Shown: positions 1 through 6,325 of the stretch, one piece after another | How the letters are laid out: each line of letters begins with the position of its first letter | How positions within the stretch are numbered: position 1 is the stretch's first letter | Origin: CAIPAT01 sp037144075 | GTDB taxonomy: Bacteria > Verrucomicrobiota > Lentisphaeria > Victivallales > Victivallaceae | Assembly: GCA_037144075.1 (NCBI GenBank) | Contig: JBAWXM010000202.1 | Span: forward strand, 1 to 9,141 | Reading direction: 5' to 3' | DNA length: 9,141 nucleotides | The notes under the pieces: model-generated | Told to the model about the DNA's origin: nothing | Database searches by the model: none | Seen by the model: only the letters and a program-made list of their open reading frames with translations | Translations under genes and position numbers: made by a program

Positions 1-34
1 ATTTTCCGCTGGGCTTCATGAACTAAAATTTCAA

Positions 35-64
35 TTTTCAGGAAAACTTCAGTTGATATATAAT
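35..64 (+). promoter_or_regulatory. Candidate sigma-70 promoter of the ROK regulator gene
   Basis: TTTTCA (35-40) and a perfect TATAAT (59-64) are separated by 18 bp and lie 40 bp before the ROK start codon. The -35 box matches the consensus at four of six positions. The region is very AT-rich, and two CATAAT copies (65-70 and 72-77) follow, so other -10 choices are possible. A short inverted repeat, AAAAT-TTCA-ATTTT (25-38), overlaps the -35 box and could be an operator for self-regulation, but this is a guess from position alone. Confidence 0.45.
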
Positions 65-103
65 CATAATACATAATATTAATAAATAATTGATGGTTGT
101 GAG

Positions 104-1231
104 ATGGCAGTCGGAACAACATACATATATGAAGAGATAAAGAATTTGATACTTAGTTTCAACGGTATAACCCGCAAGGAAATTTCCGATAAGTTGGGTT
201 TAGACATCAGGACTGTTGCGTCTCATGCCGATAAACTGGTGGATTCAGGCTTAATCAGGATGGAATTCGGCAATACTGGCAAACAGGGCCGTCCGATGTG
301 GTTTTATTACAAGAATACAAACGATAAGTATTATCTTGGAGTTATGCTGGAAATTGATCATATCAGTTATGCGCTGATTTGTTATCCAGGCAGGAACATT
401 GTCAAGTCTGATTATGTCCGGATTCCGCTGGAATCCAAATCCAGACGTGCCGGCTGGAGTAGCATTATGAATGTTCTTGGAGAATTTATGAAAGAACATC
501 GTTCTTTGAATATTTGCGGGATTGGTTTTTGCATTTCGCGCTGGCTGCAGCCGCCGCTGTTTGGTCTGAACGCCTATCAGGAAGATTTTATCGAAGCGAT
601 CAAGCGGGAGTTTTCGATTGATGCTTACAGCAGCACGGCCGTTTCCGCGTATACTTTCAAGGTGCAGGAATTATTTCCGGAGACGAGACGGCTGGTCGTC
701 CTGCATCTCGGTTACATCCTTGAGCTAGGAATGGTGCTTGAAGGTGAAGTTCCGAAGAATATAATTGATATAGAATATCAGTTCTCTCATATCCAGGTGG
801 ATACTGAGGGGGAGAGATGTTATTGTGGAAAACGCGGATGTATTGAGAGCTATGTAACTAAAGGCGCGATCAAGGATAGGCTTGAAGCACTGGGCATGCC
901 TATGGAATTCGTCAAGTTCCGGCAGCAGTTGGAACGGCATGACACCAATTTATTGCCTTTCGCGGAAAAGGTCAGCAATTTATTGGGAGTCGCGGTTAAG
1001 CATCTGGTTGACCAGTATAAACTGGATTGTGTTATACTCAAAGACTGTCCGCGTATTTTCTGTGATTATATGCGGCAGGGATACTTGAAGGCAGGCGGAA
1101 AGCCTGATGTTTTTATGGAATCAATTTATTTATACGAAAATGATTTGCTGGTTGGAACAGCGGCAATGGCCGCCGGAACACGCTTGGAGGTGGCGTCGTC
1201 GGTATTGACCCAGTCGGCATGGAAAGAGTAA
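104..1231 (+). CDS. ROK-family transcriptional regulator (NagC/Mlc/XylR type)
   Basis: Likely a cytoplasmic, sugar-responsive DNA-binding regulator. Residues about 21-51 form a helix-turn-helix (ITRKEISDKLGL, then RTVASHADKLVDSGLI), followed by a wing region with the GRPMWFYY segment. The remaining 300 residues fit a ROK fold. The ROK zinc motif is clear: H229, then C239-Y-C241-G-K-R-G-C246-I-E. The N-terminal phosphate-binding loop of true ROK sugar kinases (DxGGT) is replaced by LEIDHISY, and the Glu-Ile-Gly-His active-site motif reads QFSH, so a sugar kinase activity is unlikely. At 375 residues it has normal length for regulators of this family. ATG at 104 is the only good start, because an in-frame TAA lies at 83-85; the Shine-Dalgarno sequence before it is weak. 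It is the first gene of a same-strand run with the prepilin-like gene and the glycosidase, which makes those genes candidate targets. The ligand cannot be read from the sequence. Confidence 0.88.
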   Translation: MAVGTTYIYEEIKNLILSFNGITRKEISDKLGLDIRTVASHADKLVDSGLIRMEFGNTGKQGRPMWFYYKNTNDKYYLGVMLEIDHISYALICYPGRNIVKSDYVRIPLESKSRRAGWSSIMNVLGEFMKEHRSLNICGIGFCISRWLQPPLFGLNAYQEDFIEAIKREFSIDAYSSTAVSAYTFKVQELFPETRRLVVLHLGYILELGMVLEGEVPKNIIDIEYQFSHIQVDTEGERCYCGKRGCIESYVTKGAIKDRLEALGMPMEFVKFRQQLERHDTNLLPFAEKVSNLLGVAVKHLVDQYKLDCVILKDCPRIFCDYMRQGYLKAGGKPDVFMESIYLYENDLLVGTAAMAAGTRLEVASSVLTQSAWKE

Positions 1232-1335
1232 AATTAATTAACAAGATAAGGAGAAATGGAAATAGACATGTTTTTTTACCGTCAATTATGAAAATATGGA
1301 TTATCTAAAAAAACATAAAAAAGGAGAATCAGGAA
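1232..1335 (+). other. Short intergenic leader with an 11-codon mini-ORF
   Basis: This 104-base AT-rich gap separates the ROK gene from the prepilin-like gene. AAGGAG at 1248-1253 precedes an ATG at 1256 by only 2 bases (12 bases from an in-frame second ATG at 1268 there are 14), and the frame reads MEIDMFFYRQL before TGA at 1289-1291. A six-codon frame starts at 1288 inside that stop region. Neither resembles a known leader peptide, and translation is unproven. A strong AAGGAG (1321-1326) lies 9 bases before the true start of the next gene at 1336. No clear intrinsic terminator is present, so read-through from the regulator gene is possible. Confidence 0.3.
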
Positions 1336-2022
1336 ATGAGACAAAAAAAAAGTTTTTTTACACTTATAGAATTGCTTGTAGTGATAACTATCATAGCTAT
1401 TCTAGCAGCAATGTTATTGCCGGCCCTTGCAAGAGCGAGAGAAACAGCCAAGGCTAGTTCGTGTCAAAGTAATTTGAAGCAGATGGTGATGGTGATTGGT
1501 AATTATATCAGTGATTACAACGATTTTATTCCGCCTTTAACTAGTTATAGCAGTAGTGGCGCTACAGTCTACTATCCACAATACCTTTCAACGTTATATA
1601 CTAAAATCAAGGGAGGCCAGATAAAATCAATAATGGTCTGTCCTGCAAATTCACCGAATTCTCAGGGAGGATATTATTATTCATATGGGAAGAATGATTA
1701 CGCCAGTTATGATGTTACCCGTCCTGCGGGGATTCCTAGCGTGGGGAAAATTGGCAGTATTAAGTTTACCTCTTCCATGCTAATTTTTATGGACAGTTTC
1801 AATAGCACTAAAGTTAATAATATTACATCTGTCACAGGAACTCCGTTTTACAGTGTATATCCATATGGAGCCGGAGGTTACAGCATGGATAAGGCGATGC
1901 ATCCATCCATTAAGAACAATGCGGCGTTTCTTGACGGACATACAGGAACGGTGAAATGGCCGTCTCTAGGTTACAATGAAACTGGTGGTTTTAGTATGTG
2001 GTTTGGCATTAACAAACCATGA
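1336..2022 (+). CDS. Type II/IV prepilin-like protein with C-terminal H-X10-DG motif
   Basis: A 228-residue inner-membrane or exported pseudopilin-like protein. The N-terminus has a short basic leader (MRQKKSF), then FTLIELLVVITIIAILAAML, the class III signal and alpha-1 transmembrane helix of type II secretion pseudopilins and type IV pilins. The Glu at mature position 5 (E12) is kept, but the residue at -1 is Phe7, not the usual Gly, so cleavage by a standard prepilin peptidase is uncertain. The conserved block ARETAKASSCQSNLKQM (C43) follows the helix, and H189 with D200-G201 forms the C-terminal motif of the 'prepilin-type processing-associated H-X9-DG' family, here with 10 spacer residues. 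Such proteins exist in very many copies in Victivallis-like and planctomycete genomes, often beside glycosidases, and their role is unsettled (assembly of a secretion machine or cell-surface display). Start chosen for AAGGAG at 1321-1326, 9 bases upstream. Confidence 0.9.
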   Translation: MRQKKSFFTLIELLVVITIIAILAAMLLPALARARETAKASSCQSNLKQMVMVIGNYISDYNDFIPPLTSYSSSGATVYYPQYLSTLYTKIKGGQIKSIMVCPANSPNSQGGYYYSYGKNDYASYDVTRPAGIPSVGKIGSIKFTSSMLIFMDSFNSTKVNNITSVTGTPFYSVYPYGAGGYSMDKAMHPSIKNNAAFLDGHTGTVKWPSLGYNETGGFSMWFGINKP

Positions 2023-2219
2023 TAAACATTATTCCGCATATTTTTTATTCAGTTGGGTTCAATGCCTCGCCTTTGGGGGCGGCTTTAGTCTTTAGTTTGG
2101 CTTTAATTTTTGAATCTCCGGCCCCCGCAGTGCGTGGAAGTCCGTTCGTAATACCCCTATGTTTTGAATCGTGTAGTGCTAGTGTCAAAGTAAAAAAACG
2201 TTCAGAGTGGGGGCTTTTG

Positions 2220-2259
2220 AAAATTGCGGCCCAAAGATGGGGGACGGACGCAATTTTTT
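2220..2259 (+). terminator. Candidate intrinsic terminator after the prepilin-like gene
   Basis: AAAATTGCG (2220-2228) is perfectly complementary to CGCAATTTT (2249-2257), giving a 9-bp stem with a 20-base loop, and the 3' arm runs into a six-T tract (2254-2259). The loop is large and the stem has only three G/C pairs at its loop end, so it may be weak. It lies about 200 bases after the stop of the prepilin-like gene. Confidence 0.35.
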
Positions 2260-2302
2260 AGTGGTACTTTTTAGTTTTGCATGGCATAGCCAAAGATTTT
2301 TA

Positions 2303-2326
2303 CCCCGCTCCAAGGACGGGGTTTTT
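2303..2326 (+). terminator. Intrinsic terminator
   Basis: CCCCG (2303-2307) pairs with CGGGG (2317-2321) across a 9-base loop and is followed directly by TTTTT (2322-2326). This is the classic form of a Rho-independent terminator and suggests that the prepilin-like transcript ends here and the glycosidase has its own promoter. Confidence 0.55.
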
Positions 2327-2498
2327 CAGGATAGAATAAATGTAAAACCAGTAAATCGTTGTCGGTTCACGAATTCAGGCTCCGGGCTTGTTGGAAGTCT
2401 TTGACTCTCGATAGGCACAAAAATGTTTACAAGTATATGTTCACAGATTCTGGAATTGCTGTTTTTTAGTAAAAGTTTTCTTGATAATTAAGGATAAA

Positions 2499-3854
2499 AT
2501 GTTAAAATTAAGCAAAAAAATTATTATTATTGGATTATCGGCTGGATTATTCTGGTCTCTGACGGCGGAGAATGCCGGGAATAAGCTGAGTAATCAATCT
2601 CAGATTCAATCCGCAACTTGTTCAAGGATTTCACCCATTCCCGGGGTGAAGCGCATTCCCGCCGCCATTCCTGAAGGGTTTAAGGAGTTGCCATATATTG
2701 AGTCTAGCAAACTTCCAGAGTTTCTACCTGTAGAAAACAGCCGCGGTTTCATGTTCTTCAACCGCTCTATTACACAAGCTGTGTATCGGAATTCGATCCC
2801 ATTGGAAAGCGAGCGTATTAGCAGTGTTGCCGCTTTTGCCACACCGGGAGAAATAGAGCCATTGACCTTCAGTATATATCCATTGCGTGATATTCAAAAT
2901 ATGAAAATCAATGTTTCTGAATTGCGATGCGGCAATAAAGTGATTCCCCTCGAAAATTTAGACCTTCGCCTAGTGACGGAATGGCCGATCCGTTATCCTA
3001 TGTATAACACTAAAAACACGTTTCGCTGGCTTCCTGAACTGCTTGAGCAGGTCACCTCCAATTCATTTAAACGTGGCGAGTGTCAACGTTACTGGCTAAA
3101 GGTGAAGGTGCCTGTTGATGCCAGGCAAGGTTTATATACCGGCTGCCTCAGCATTACCGATAATGCGGGGGAAAAAAGAACTCAATTGCCCATCGGTTTT
3201 AGAGTGCTTGGTTATGCTCTGCAAAGTGATCCGGCAAAAAGGTACTCTGCATACTTTCATCTGAATAAAAATGTTTTTTATGGCACAACAGGCGAGACAT
3301 TAAATAAATTCATGAGAAATGAATTTATAGCCATGCAGGAATATGGACTTAACTTATTTCCGGTAATCCCGCTTAGTTCAGAGCATGGGAAAGGCAAGGA
3401 TTTGGAAATATCGATCCGCTGGCCAGGACTTCAGGCGGTGGACATGATGATTAAAATGGGCTTCAAGGGGCCTATTCCCATTGAGGGCGGAATTGTGGGA
3501 TTTTACAAAAAGCATGTTCCAAATGGTAAAATTAATGGACATTGGATAGTAAGTAAATTGCCTGAAAACGATGAAATGTTTAACGAAATTGAAAGGGCAT
3601 TCCGTAAATTCAGGTTGGAATGCGAGGCGAAAAAGTGGCCGGAACTAATCTGCTGCCCGCTTGACGAAGTTGATGCATCCTGTGCGACATTTTCAGCCAA
3701 AATTTATGCGGCGATTCGCAGGGCCGGGATTAAAACCTATATTACCAAAGATCCAACTGCGCTTGATGCTGCCGAATACCGCAAATATGATGCAATAGAT
3801 GTTTGGTGTTCTCAGCCCTTTTCGATGTCCTATAATCAAGTTACATCTGAATAA
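2499..3854 (+). CDS. N-terminal part of the GH123/DUF4091 glycosidase (upstream frame)
   Basis: This frame gives 451 residues. Residues 1-24 or so form a signal peptide (MLKLSKKIIIIGLSAGLFW core). Residues about 90-245 form a beta-sandwich of the kind that precedes the DUF4091/GH123 barrel, recognisable from the segments FATPGEIEPLTFSIYPLRDI, RYWLKVKVPVDARQGLYTG and the closing GFRVLGYAL. From about residue 255 the catalytic barrel starts (AYFHLNKN, EYGLNLFPVIPL). The adjacent Asp389-Glu390 in CCPLDEVD fits the Asp-Glu pair that GH123 enzymes use for substrate-assisted catalysis, with Glu as acid/base; this assignment is by motif position, not by alignment. The barrel is unfinished here: it ends at the TAA at 3852 shortly after IDVWCSQPFSMS. 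Confidence 0.75.
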   Translation: MLKLSKKIIIIGLSAGLFWSLTAENAGNKLSNQSQIQSATCSRISPIPGVKRIPAAIPEGFKELPYIESSKLPEFLPVENSRGFMFFNRSITQAVYRNSIPLESERISSVAAFATPGEIEPLTFSIYPLRDIQNMKINVSELRCGNKVIPLENLDLRLVTEWPIRYPMYNTKNTFRWLPELLEQVTSNSFKRGECQRYWLKVKVPVDARQGLYTGCLSITDNAGEKRTQLPIGFRVLGYALQSDPAKRYSAYFHLNKNVFYGTTGETLNKFMRNEFIAMQEYGLNLFPVIPLSSEHGKGKDLEISIRWPGLQAVDMMIKMGFKGPIPIEGGIVGFYKKHVPNGKINGHWIVSKLPENDEMFNEIERAFRKFRLECEAKKWPELICCPLDEVDASCATFSAKIYAAIRRAGIKTYITKDPTALDAAEYRKYDAIDVWCSQPFSMSYNQVTSE

Positions 3855-5334
3855 GCGATATAGTTACTGGTCTTATCCCAACCACATTGCCGGAGAAATC
3901 AAAGACAGGGTAACTATGCAGAAAGGGGGGCGCATGACATACGGTTTTGGCTTTTGGCGCAGCGGGTATCAGGCGTTAATCCCTTGGAATTGGCGCTGGA
4001 TAACTTATTGCGATGATCACTTTGACTATTTGCGTGATCCTAGCTGTTCCGGTTGTGGAAACCGCCTGGATGAAAATGGCAATGTTATTCCGGCAATTTA
4101 TTGGGAATGTTTCCGTGAGGGCGTGGATGATTATCGTTATTTGTATACTCTTGAGCAAGTAACGATTGCACGTCAAAATAATAGCGACTCCCGATGCCAG
4201 GCCTTAGTCCGCGAGAGTAAAGCGCTGGTTCAACAAATTTGGGATTCAATTACTCCTCAAGAAAAATATTTATTCTCCAATATGTGGGTAGATGAGGAGT
4301 TTAATGCGGTACGCTGGCGGATTGCCGTTCTTACAGGAGAGCTGTTGAAATTTCCTGCCGCCAGTCAAGAGATAGCCCCGTCAGTCATAGCGGATACATC
4401 AAAAAGGATTACGGTGCAAGCAGATGTTTTTGAATGGTTAAAGGAGAATGGAGTTATTGAGAAACACAATTTAGGTGAAAATAATTTTGCTAAATGGCGG
4501 ACGGTAGATAAGGAAGCGACGGCTAAAATTGTTAACTCAAATGAGAAACTTCCAAATCGTCCAATTCTTCAAGTCAATTTTAAAGTGGATTACAAAATTG
4601 ACGGCAGCGATGAATTTAATGGGAAATATCCGATTGGCTGGCCTGCCATCCAGCGAGTGTTTGCTGTCAATGAAGTTGAACTGAATAATTATGATTATTT
4701 AGTTTTCAATGTGAAAATTGATTCCGACAGAGATGAAGTTGCCGATGACCATACACCAGTAATTATAACTTTGAGCAGTCATGAGAGTGCGCGTTGTGAT
4801 ATACAGCTTGATCTGGGGGGGATACAGAGAAAATGGCTGCCTGTGCGAATTTCAATTCGTGATTTTATAAAAAAATCGAACAATGACATTAATGCTTGGA
4901 AATATCTTAAAGCATTGCGCTTTGCCATTGCCGAATCATCTTATAAAGATGGTACTAATATCAGTTTTGAGTTTGATGATATAGCGTTATTCAAAGTAAA
5001 ATATCCAATTATTGAAACCATTGAATGTGCTAATAATCTGCTGTTGCCAGCCGAGCATCTGAAGTTTAGCGTAAGCTGTATGGGCATAACCAATCTTTCA
5101 ATAAATAAAGAGTATTTTTTGAGAGCCGATTTAAAAGATAAAAACGGTAATATTTTCATCACAAAATCGCTTGCCTTAAGTAATAGTAATTGTCTAACCT
5201 TAAACATAATTGGAATTCTGCCTGGTTCTTATCTTTTGGATGTTGCAATTATTGACCGTGATAATAACGTATTGTCGCTTAAAACACATAATATTAACGC
5301 AATTAATGGTTTTCTTGAAGACAATAAAAAGTAG
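3853..5334 (+). CDS. C-terminal part of the GH123/DUF4091 glycosidase (downstream frame)
   Basis: The frame is open from 3799, but family-like sequence starts only at 3853, so residues before it are a shadow of the upstream frame. It begins with the end of the catalytic domain: YWSYPNHIAGE, GGRMTYGFGFWRSGY, ALIPWNWRW and then CFREGVDDYRYLYTLE (about 4108-4158), the last being the typical C-terminal signature of DUF4091 proteins. About 4420-4995 looks like a beta-jelly-roll carbohydrate-binding or CIA30-like domain (DYLVFNVKIDSD, IQRKWLPVRISIRDFIKK, YLKALRFAIAE, ISFEFDDIALFK). About 5000-5320 is a small Ig-like beta domain (FLRADLKDKNGNIF, LPGSYLLDVAIIDRDNN). No convincing start codon with a ribosome site opens this frame, so it is unlikely to be translated alone. 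The stop at 5332-5334 lies directly against the toxin remnant. Confidence 0.7.
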   Translation, partial: KRYSYWSYPNHIAGEIKDRVTMQKGGRMTYGFGFWRSGYQALIPWNWRWITYCDDHFDYLRDPSCSGCGNRLDENGNVIPAIYWECFREGVDDYRYLYTLEQVTIARQNNSDSRCQALVRESKALVQQIWDSITPQEKYLFSNMWVDEEFNAVRWRIAVLTGELLKFPAASQEIAPSVIADTSKRITVQADVFEWLKENGVIEKHNLGENNFAKWRTVDKEATAKIVNSNEKLPNRPILQVNFKVDYKIDGSDEFNGKYPIGWPAIQRVFAVNEVELNNYDYLVFNVKIDSDRDEVADDHTPVIITLSSHESARCDIQLDLGGIQRKWLPVRISIRDFIKKSNNDINAWKYLKALRFAIAESSYKDGTNISFEFDDIALFKVKYPIIETIECANNLLLPAEHLKFSVSCMGITNLSINKEYFLRADLKDKNGNIFITKSLALSNSNCLTLNIIGILPGSYLLDVAIIDRDNNVLSLKTHNINAINGFLEDNKK

Positions 5335-5342
5335 ATACTGTC

Positions 5343-5480
5343 TGTACTATCGCTAAAAGCTCACTGCGCTTACTGGTGGTATGTCATTGCTACCGTGAAA
5401 ATGAGAATACAATCAGGATTATATCGGCAAGGAAAGCAACCAGAAACGAAGCCAGGCAATACAAGGATTTACAGCAATGA
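5343..5480 (+). pseudogene. brnT: BrnT-type toxin, C-terminal remnant
   Basis: Reading the frame that ends at TGA 5478-5480 gives RLLVVCHCYRENENTIRI followed by ISARKATRNEARQYKDLQQ. This is the conserved C-terminal half of BrnT ribonuclease toxins (family pattern: GRLLVV-H-RE---IRIISARKAT--ER-QYE). About 40-45 residues can be aligned by eye; the N-terminal half (normally starting like EWDE-K---N--KHG) is absent. The same frame meets a TAA at 5325-5327 and contains no ATG, so the segment has no proper start. The 3' end keeps the intact-operon arrangement, with the stop overlapping the antitoxin start as ATGA (5477-5480). The truncation point lies at or just after the end of the glycosidase gene (5334), which suggests a rearrangement breakpoint there. 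Catalytic activity is very unlikely. Confidence 0.72.
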
Positions 5481-5686
5481 AAAAAGAGTACGATTTCAGC
5501 AAATCAATCAAGAATCCTTATGTCGCAAAATTGAAGAAGCAGGTTACTATCCGGTTGGAAGCGGAAACGGTTGAGTATTTCAAAATACTCTCAAAGGAAA
5601 CCGGCACCCCGTACCAGACTTTAATTAATTCATATTTGACCGATTGCGCAAAGCGTCACATCAAACCCCATTTACGGTGGGCTTAA
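5477..5686 (+). CDS. brnA: BrnA-type ribbon-helix-helix antitoxin
   Basis: A 69-residue cytoplasmic protein. It opens with KKEYDFSKSIKNPYVAKLKK and continues with QVTIRLEAETVEYFKILSKE and TGTPYQTLINSYLTDCAK, matching BrnA/CopG-like antitoxins: a beta-strand (VTIRL) that pairs in the dimer and contacts DNA, then two helices with the GxPYQTLIN turn. In intact pairs it binds and neutralises BrnT and represses the shared promoter. Here the start overlaps the stop of the toxin remnant by ATGA, the normal toxin-first order, but the toxin is missing its N-terminal half and the native promoter upstream of brnT appears lost as well. Translation may depend on coupling to the remnant or on weak local signals. 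The protein itself looks full length and undamaged, so it is either a leftover or acts on another BrnT elsewhere. Confidence 0.8.
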   Translation: MKKEYDFSKSIKNPYVAKLKKQVTIRLEAETVEYFKILSKETGTPYQTLINSYLTDCAKRHIKPHLRWA

Positions 5687-5704
5687 GCTTAAAGACACGA
5701 TACA

Positions 5705-6184
5705 ATGCAAATGATGCAAGTAAAATTGTTATGTCTGGTGATTGCCTTAATGACTTCAAGCGTAACATTCGGTGCAAATGACATCCCGGAAAAACAATTG
5801 CTGCAATATAAATATGTTATTCTTATTCAGGAAAAATCCTTGGATTCAGAACGAGTTCGTAAGATTTATTACATTGAGAATAAATTAGAAATGCAGAAAA
5901 CGGTAAATTGGCTAAAAGAATATTATCCCGACCGTAATGCGCTAGATAAGCACATGAGAGCAATAATGGCATGTTGCTATATTGTTTTTAGAGACGAATT
6001 ATATACAAGTAATGCTGATACATCTTATAGAGATGGTGAAATTTTTTTTGGTATGTATATGAATTTCGACATTGATGGAAAAATATATTTTACCAAAGAA
6101 CAATTGATGCCGTTGTATAAAATGTTTGAGGAGAAAGGAACTCCGCTTAAATTTGATGATACTCCTAAAACTTCAGACAAATGA
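5705..6184 (+). CDS. Small exported protein of unknown function
   Basis: I do not recognise this family. The frame gives 159 residues. Residues 1-24 look like a signal peptide: MQMMQVK, then the hydrophobic LLCLVIALMTSSV, then TFGAND with possible cleavage after Gly or Ala. No lipobox Cys follows. The mature part (about 135 residues) is polar and charged, with a likely beta-strand YKYVILIQEK, a helical segment LEMQKTVNWLKEYY, a short cysteine pair (ACCYIV), and a C-terminal KIYFTKEQLMPLYKMFEEKG helix. ATG codons at 5705, 5711 and 5714 are all possible starts; none has a clear Shine-Dalgarno sequence. It begins 18 bases after the antitoxin stop and may be co-transcribed with it. A functional link with the toxin-antitoxin remnant is not supported, since export does not fit a cytoplasmic partner. 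Confidence 0.65.
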   Translation: MQMMQVKLLCLVIALMTSSVTFGANDIPEKQLLQYKYVILIQEKSLDSERVRKIYYIENKLEMQKTVNWLKEYYPDRNALDKHMRAIMACCYIVFRDELYTSNADTSYRDGEIFFGMYMNFDIDGKIYFTKEQLMPLYKMFEEKGTPLKFDDTPKTSDK

Positions 6185-6251
6185 CCGGCTGCGTTTTTTA
6201 GAGCTGCCAGTTCGTTTATCCTTTGCTCTGACATAAATTTATTCTGTTGTC

Positions 6252-6280
6252 TTGACAATTTAGTTCAGACGCTGTATTTT
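6252..6280 (+). promoter_or_regulatory. Near-consensus sigma-70 promoter
   Basis: A perfect TTGACA (6252-6257) and TATTTT (6275-6280) are separated by exactly 17 bp. Transcription would start near 6287, leaving a leader of about 40 bases before the ATG at 6326. This is the best promoter match in the window and indicates that the 569-residue protein gene is an independent, probably constitutively expressed unit. The rest of the 6185-6325 gap shows no gene that I can support. Confidence 0.65.
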
Positions 6281-6325
6281 GAAGCAGTCGGTTCAAGGGG
6301 AACAATATTCAGCAGGGGGGATTTG

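Larger units (their letters stand above)
2023..2498. other. Intergenic region without a credible gene
   Basis: Nearly 480 bases lie between the prepilin-like gene and the glycosidase. Short open frames at 2019-2261 and 2207-2404 have no recognisable domain, low-complexity composition and no good ribosome site, and I do not accept them as genes. The region holds two hairpins followed by T-runs (2220-2259 and 2303-2326). TTGACT at 2401-2406 resembles a -35 box but no good -10 box follows at 16-18 bp. The AT-rich segment 2420-2498 probably holds the glycosidase promoter and leader. The stretch could also contain worn remains of an older gene. Confidence 0.5.
2499..5334 (+). pseudogene. Secreted GH123/DUF4091-type glycosidase, interrupted by a one-base frameshift
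   Basis: Two overlapping frames together encode one protein of about 944 residues. The upstream frame stops at TAA 3852-3854 after YNQVTSE. The next frame continues from AAG 3853 with KRYSYWSYPNHIAGE, exactly where the family sequence should go on. Dropping the single T at 3852 joins them without loss. The downstream frame then stays open for 493 codons, so the lesion is recent or is a sequencing or assembly error. The start is ATG 2499, with AAGGA at 2490-2494; an in-frame TTG at 2481 lacks a ribosome site. The product would be exported through a signal peptide and would act on an N-acetylgalactosamine-like or other glycan outside the cytoplasm; the substrate is not established for most DUF4091 proteins. 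With the frameshift as given, the catalytic fold is cut in two and the gene is probably inactive. Confidence 0.8.

Noticed and set aside
2019..2261. An 80-codon plus-strand frame overlapping the stop of the prepilin-like gene as ATGA
   Set aside because: The overlap suggests translational coupling, but the product has no recognisable domain, there is no ribosome site of its own, and the frame ends inside a terminator-like hairpin.
2362..2400. tRNA-like T-arm around GTCGGTTCACGA
   Set aside because: The flanking bases do not form the required T-stem, and no acceptor or anticodon arm can be built around it.
2207..2404. A 65-codon plus-strand frame in the spacer before the glycosidase
   Set aside because: It spans both hairpins, has no ribosome site and no family resemblance.
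3799..3852. ATG at 3799 as a true start for a second protein
   Set aside because: The first 18 residues are an out-of-frame reading of the catalytic domain; family-like sequence begins only after the shift point, and there is no Shine-Dalgarno sequence.
6185..6215. Intrinsic terminator at the T-run after the 159-residue protein gene
   Set aside because: The GC-rich segments beside the T-run are direct-repeat-like (GCTGC twice) and do not form a stem before the T-run.
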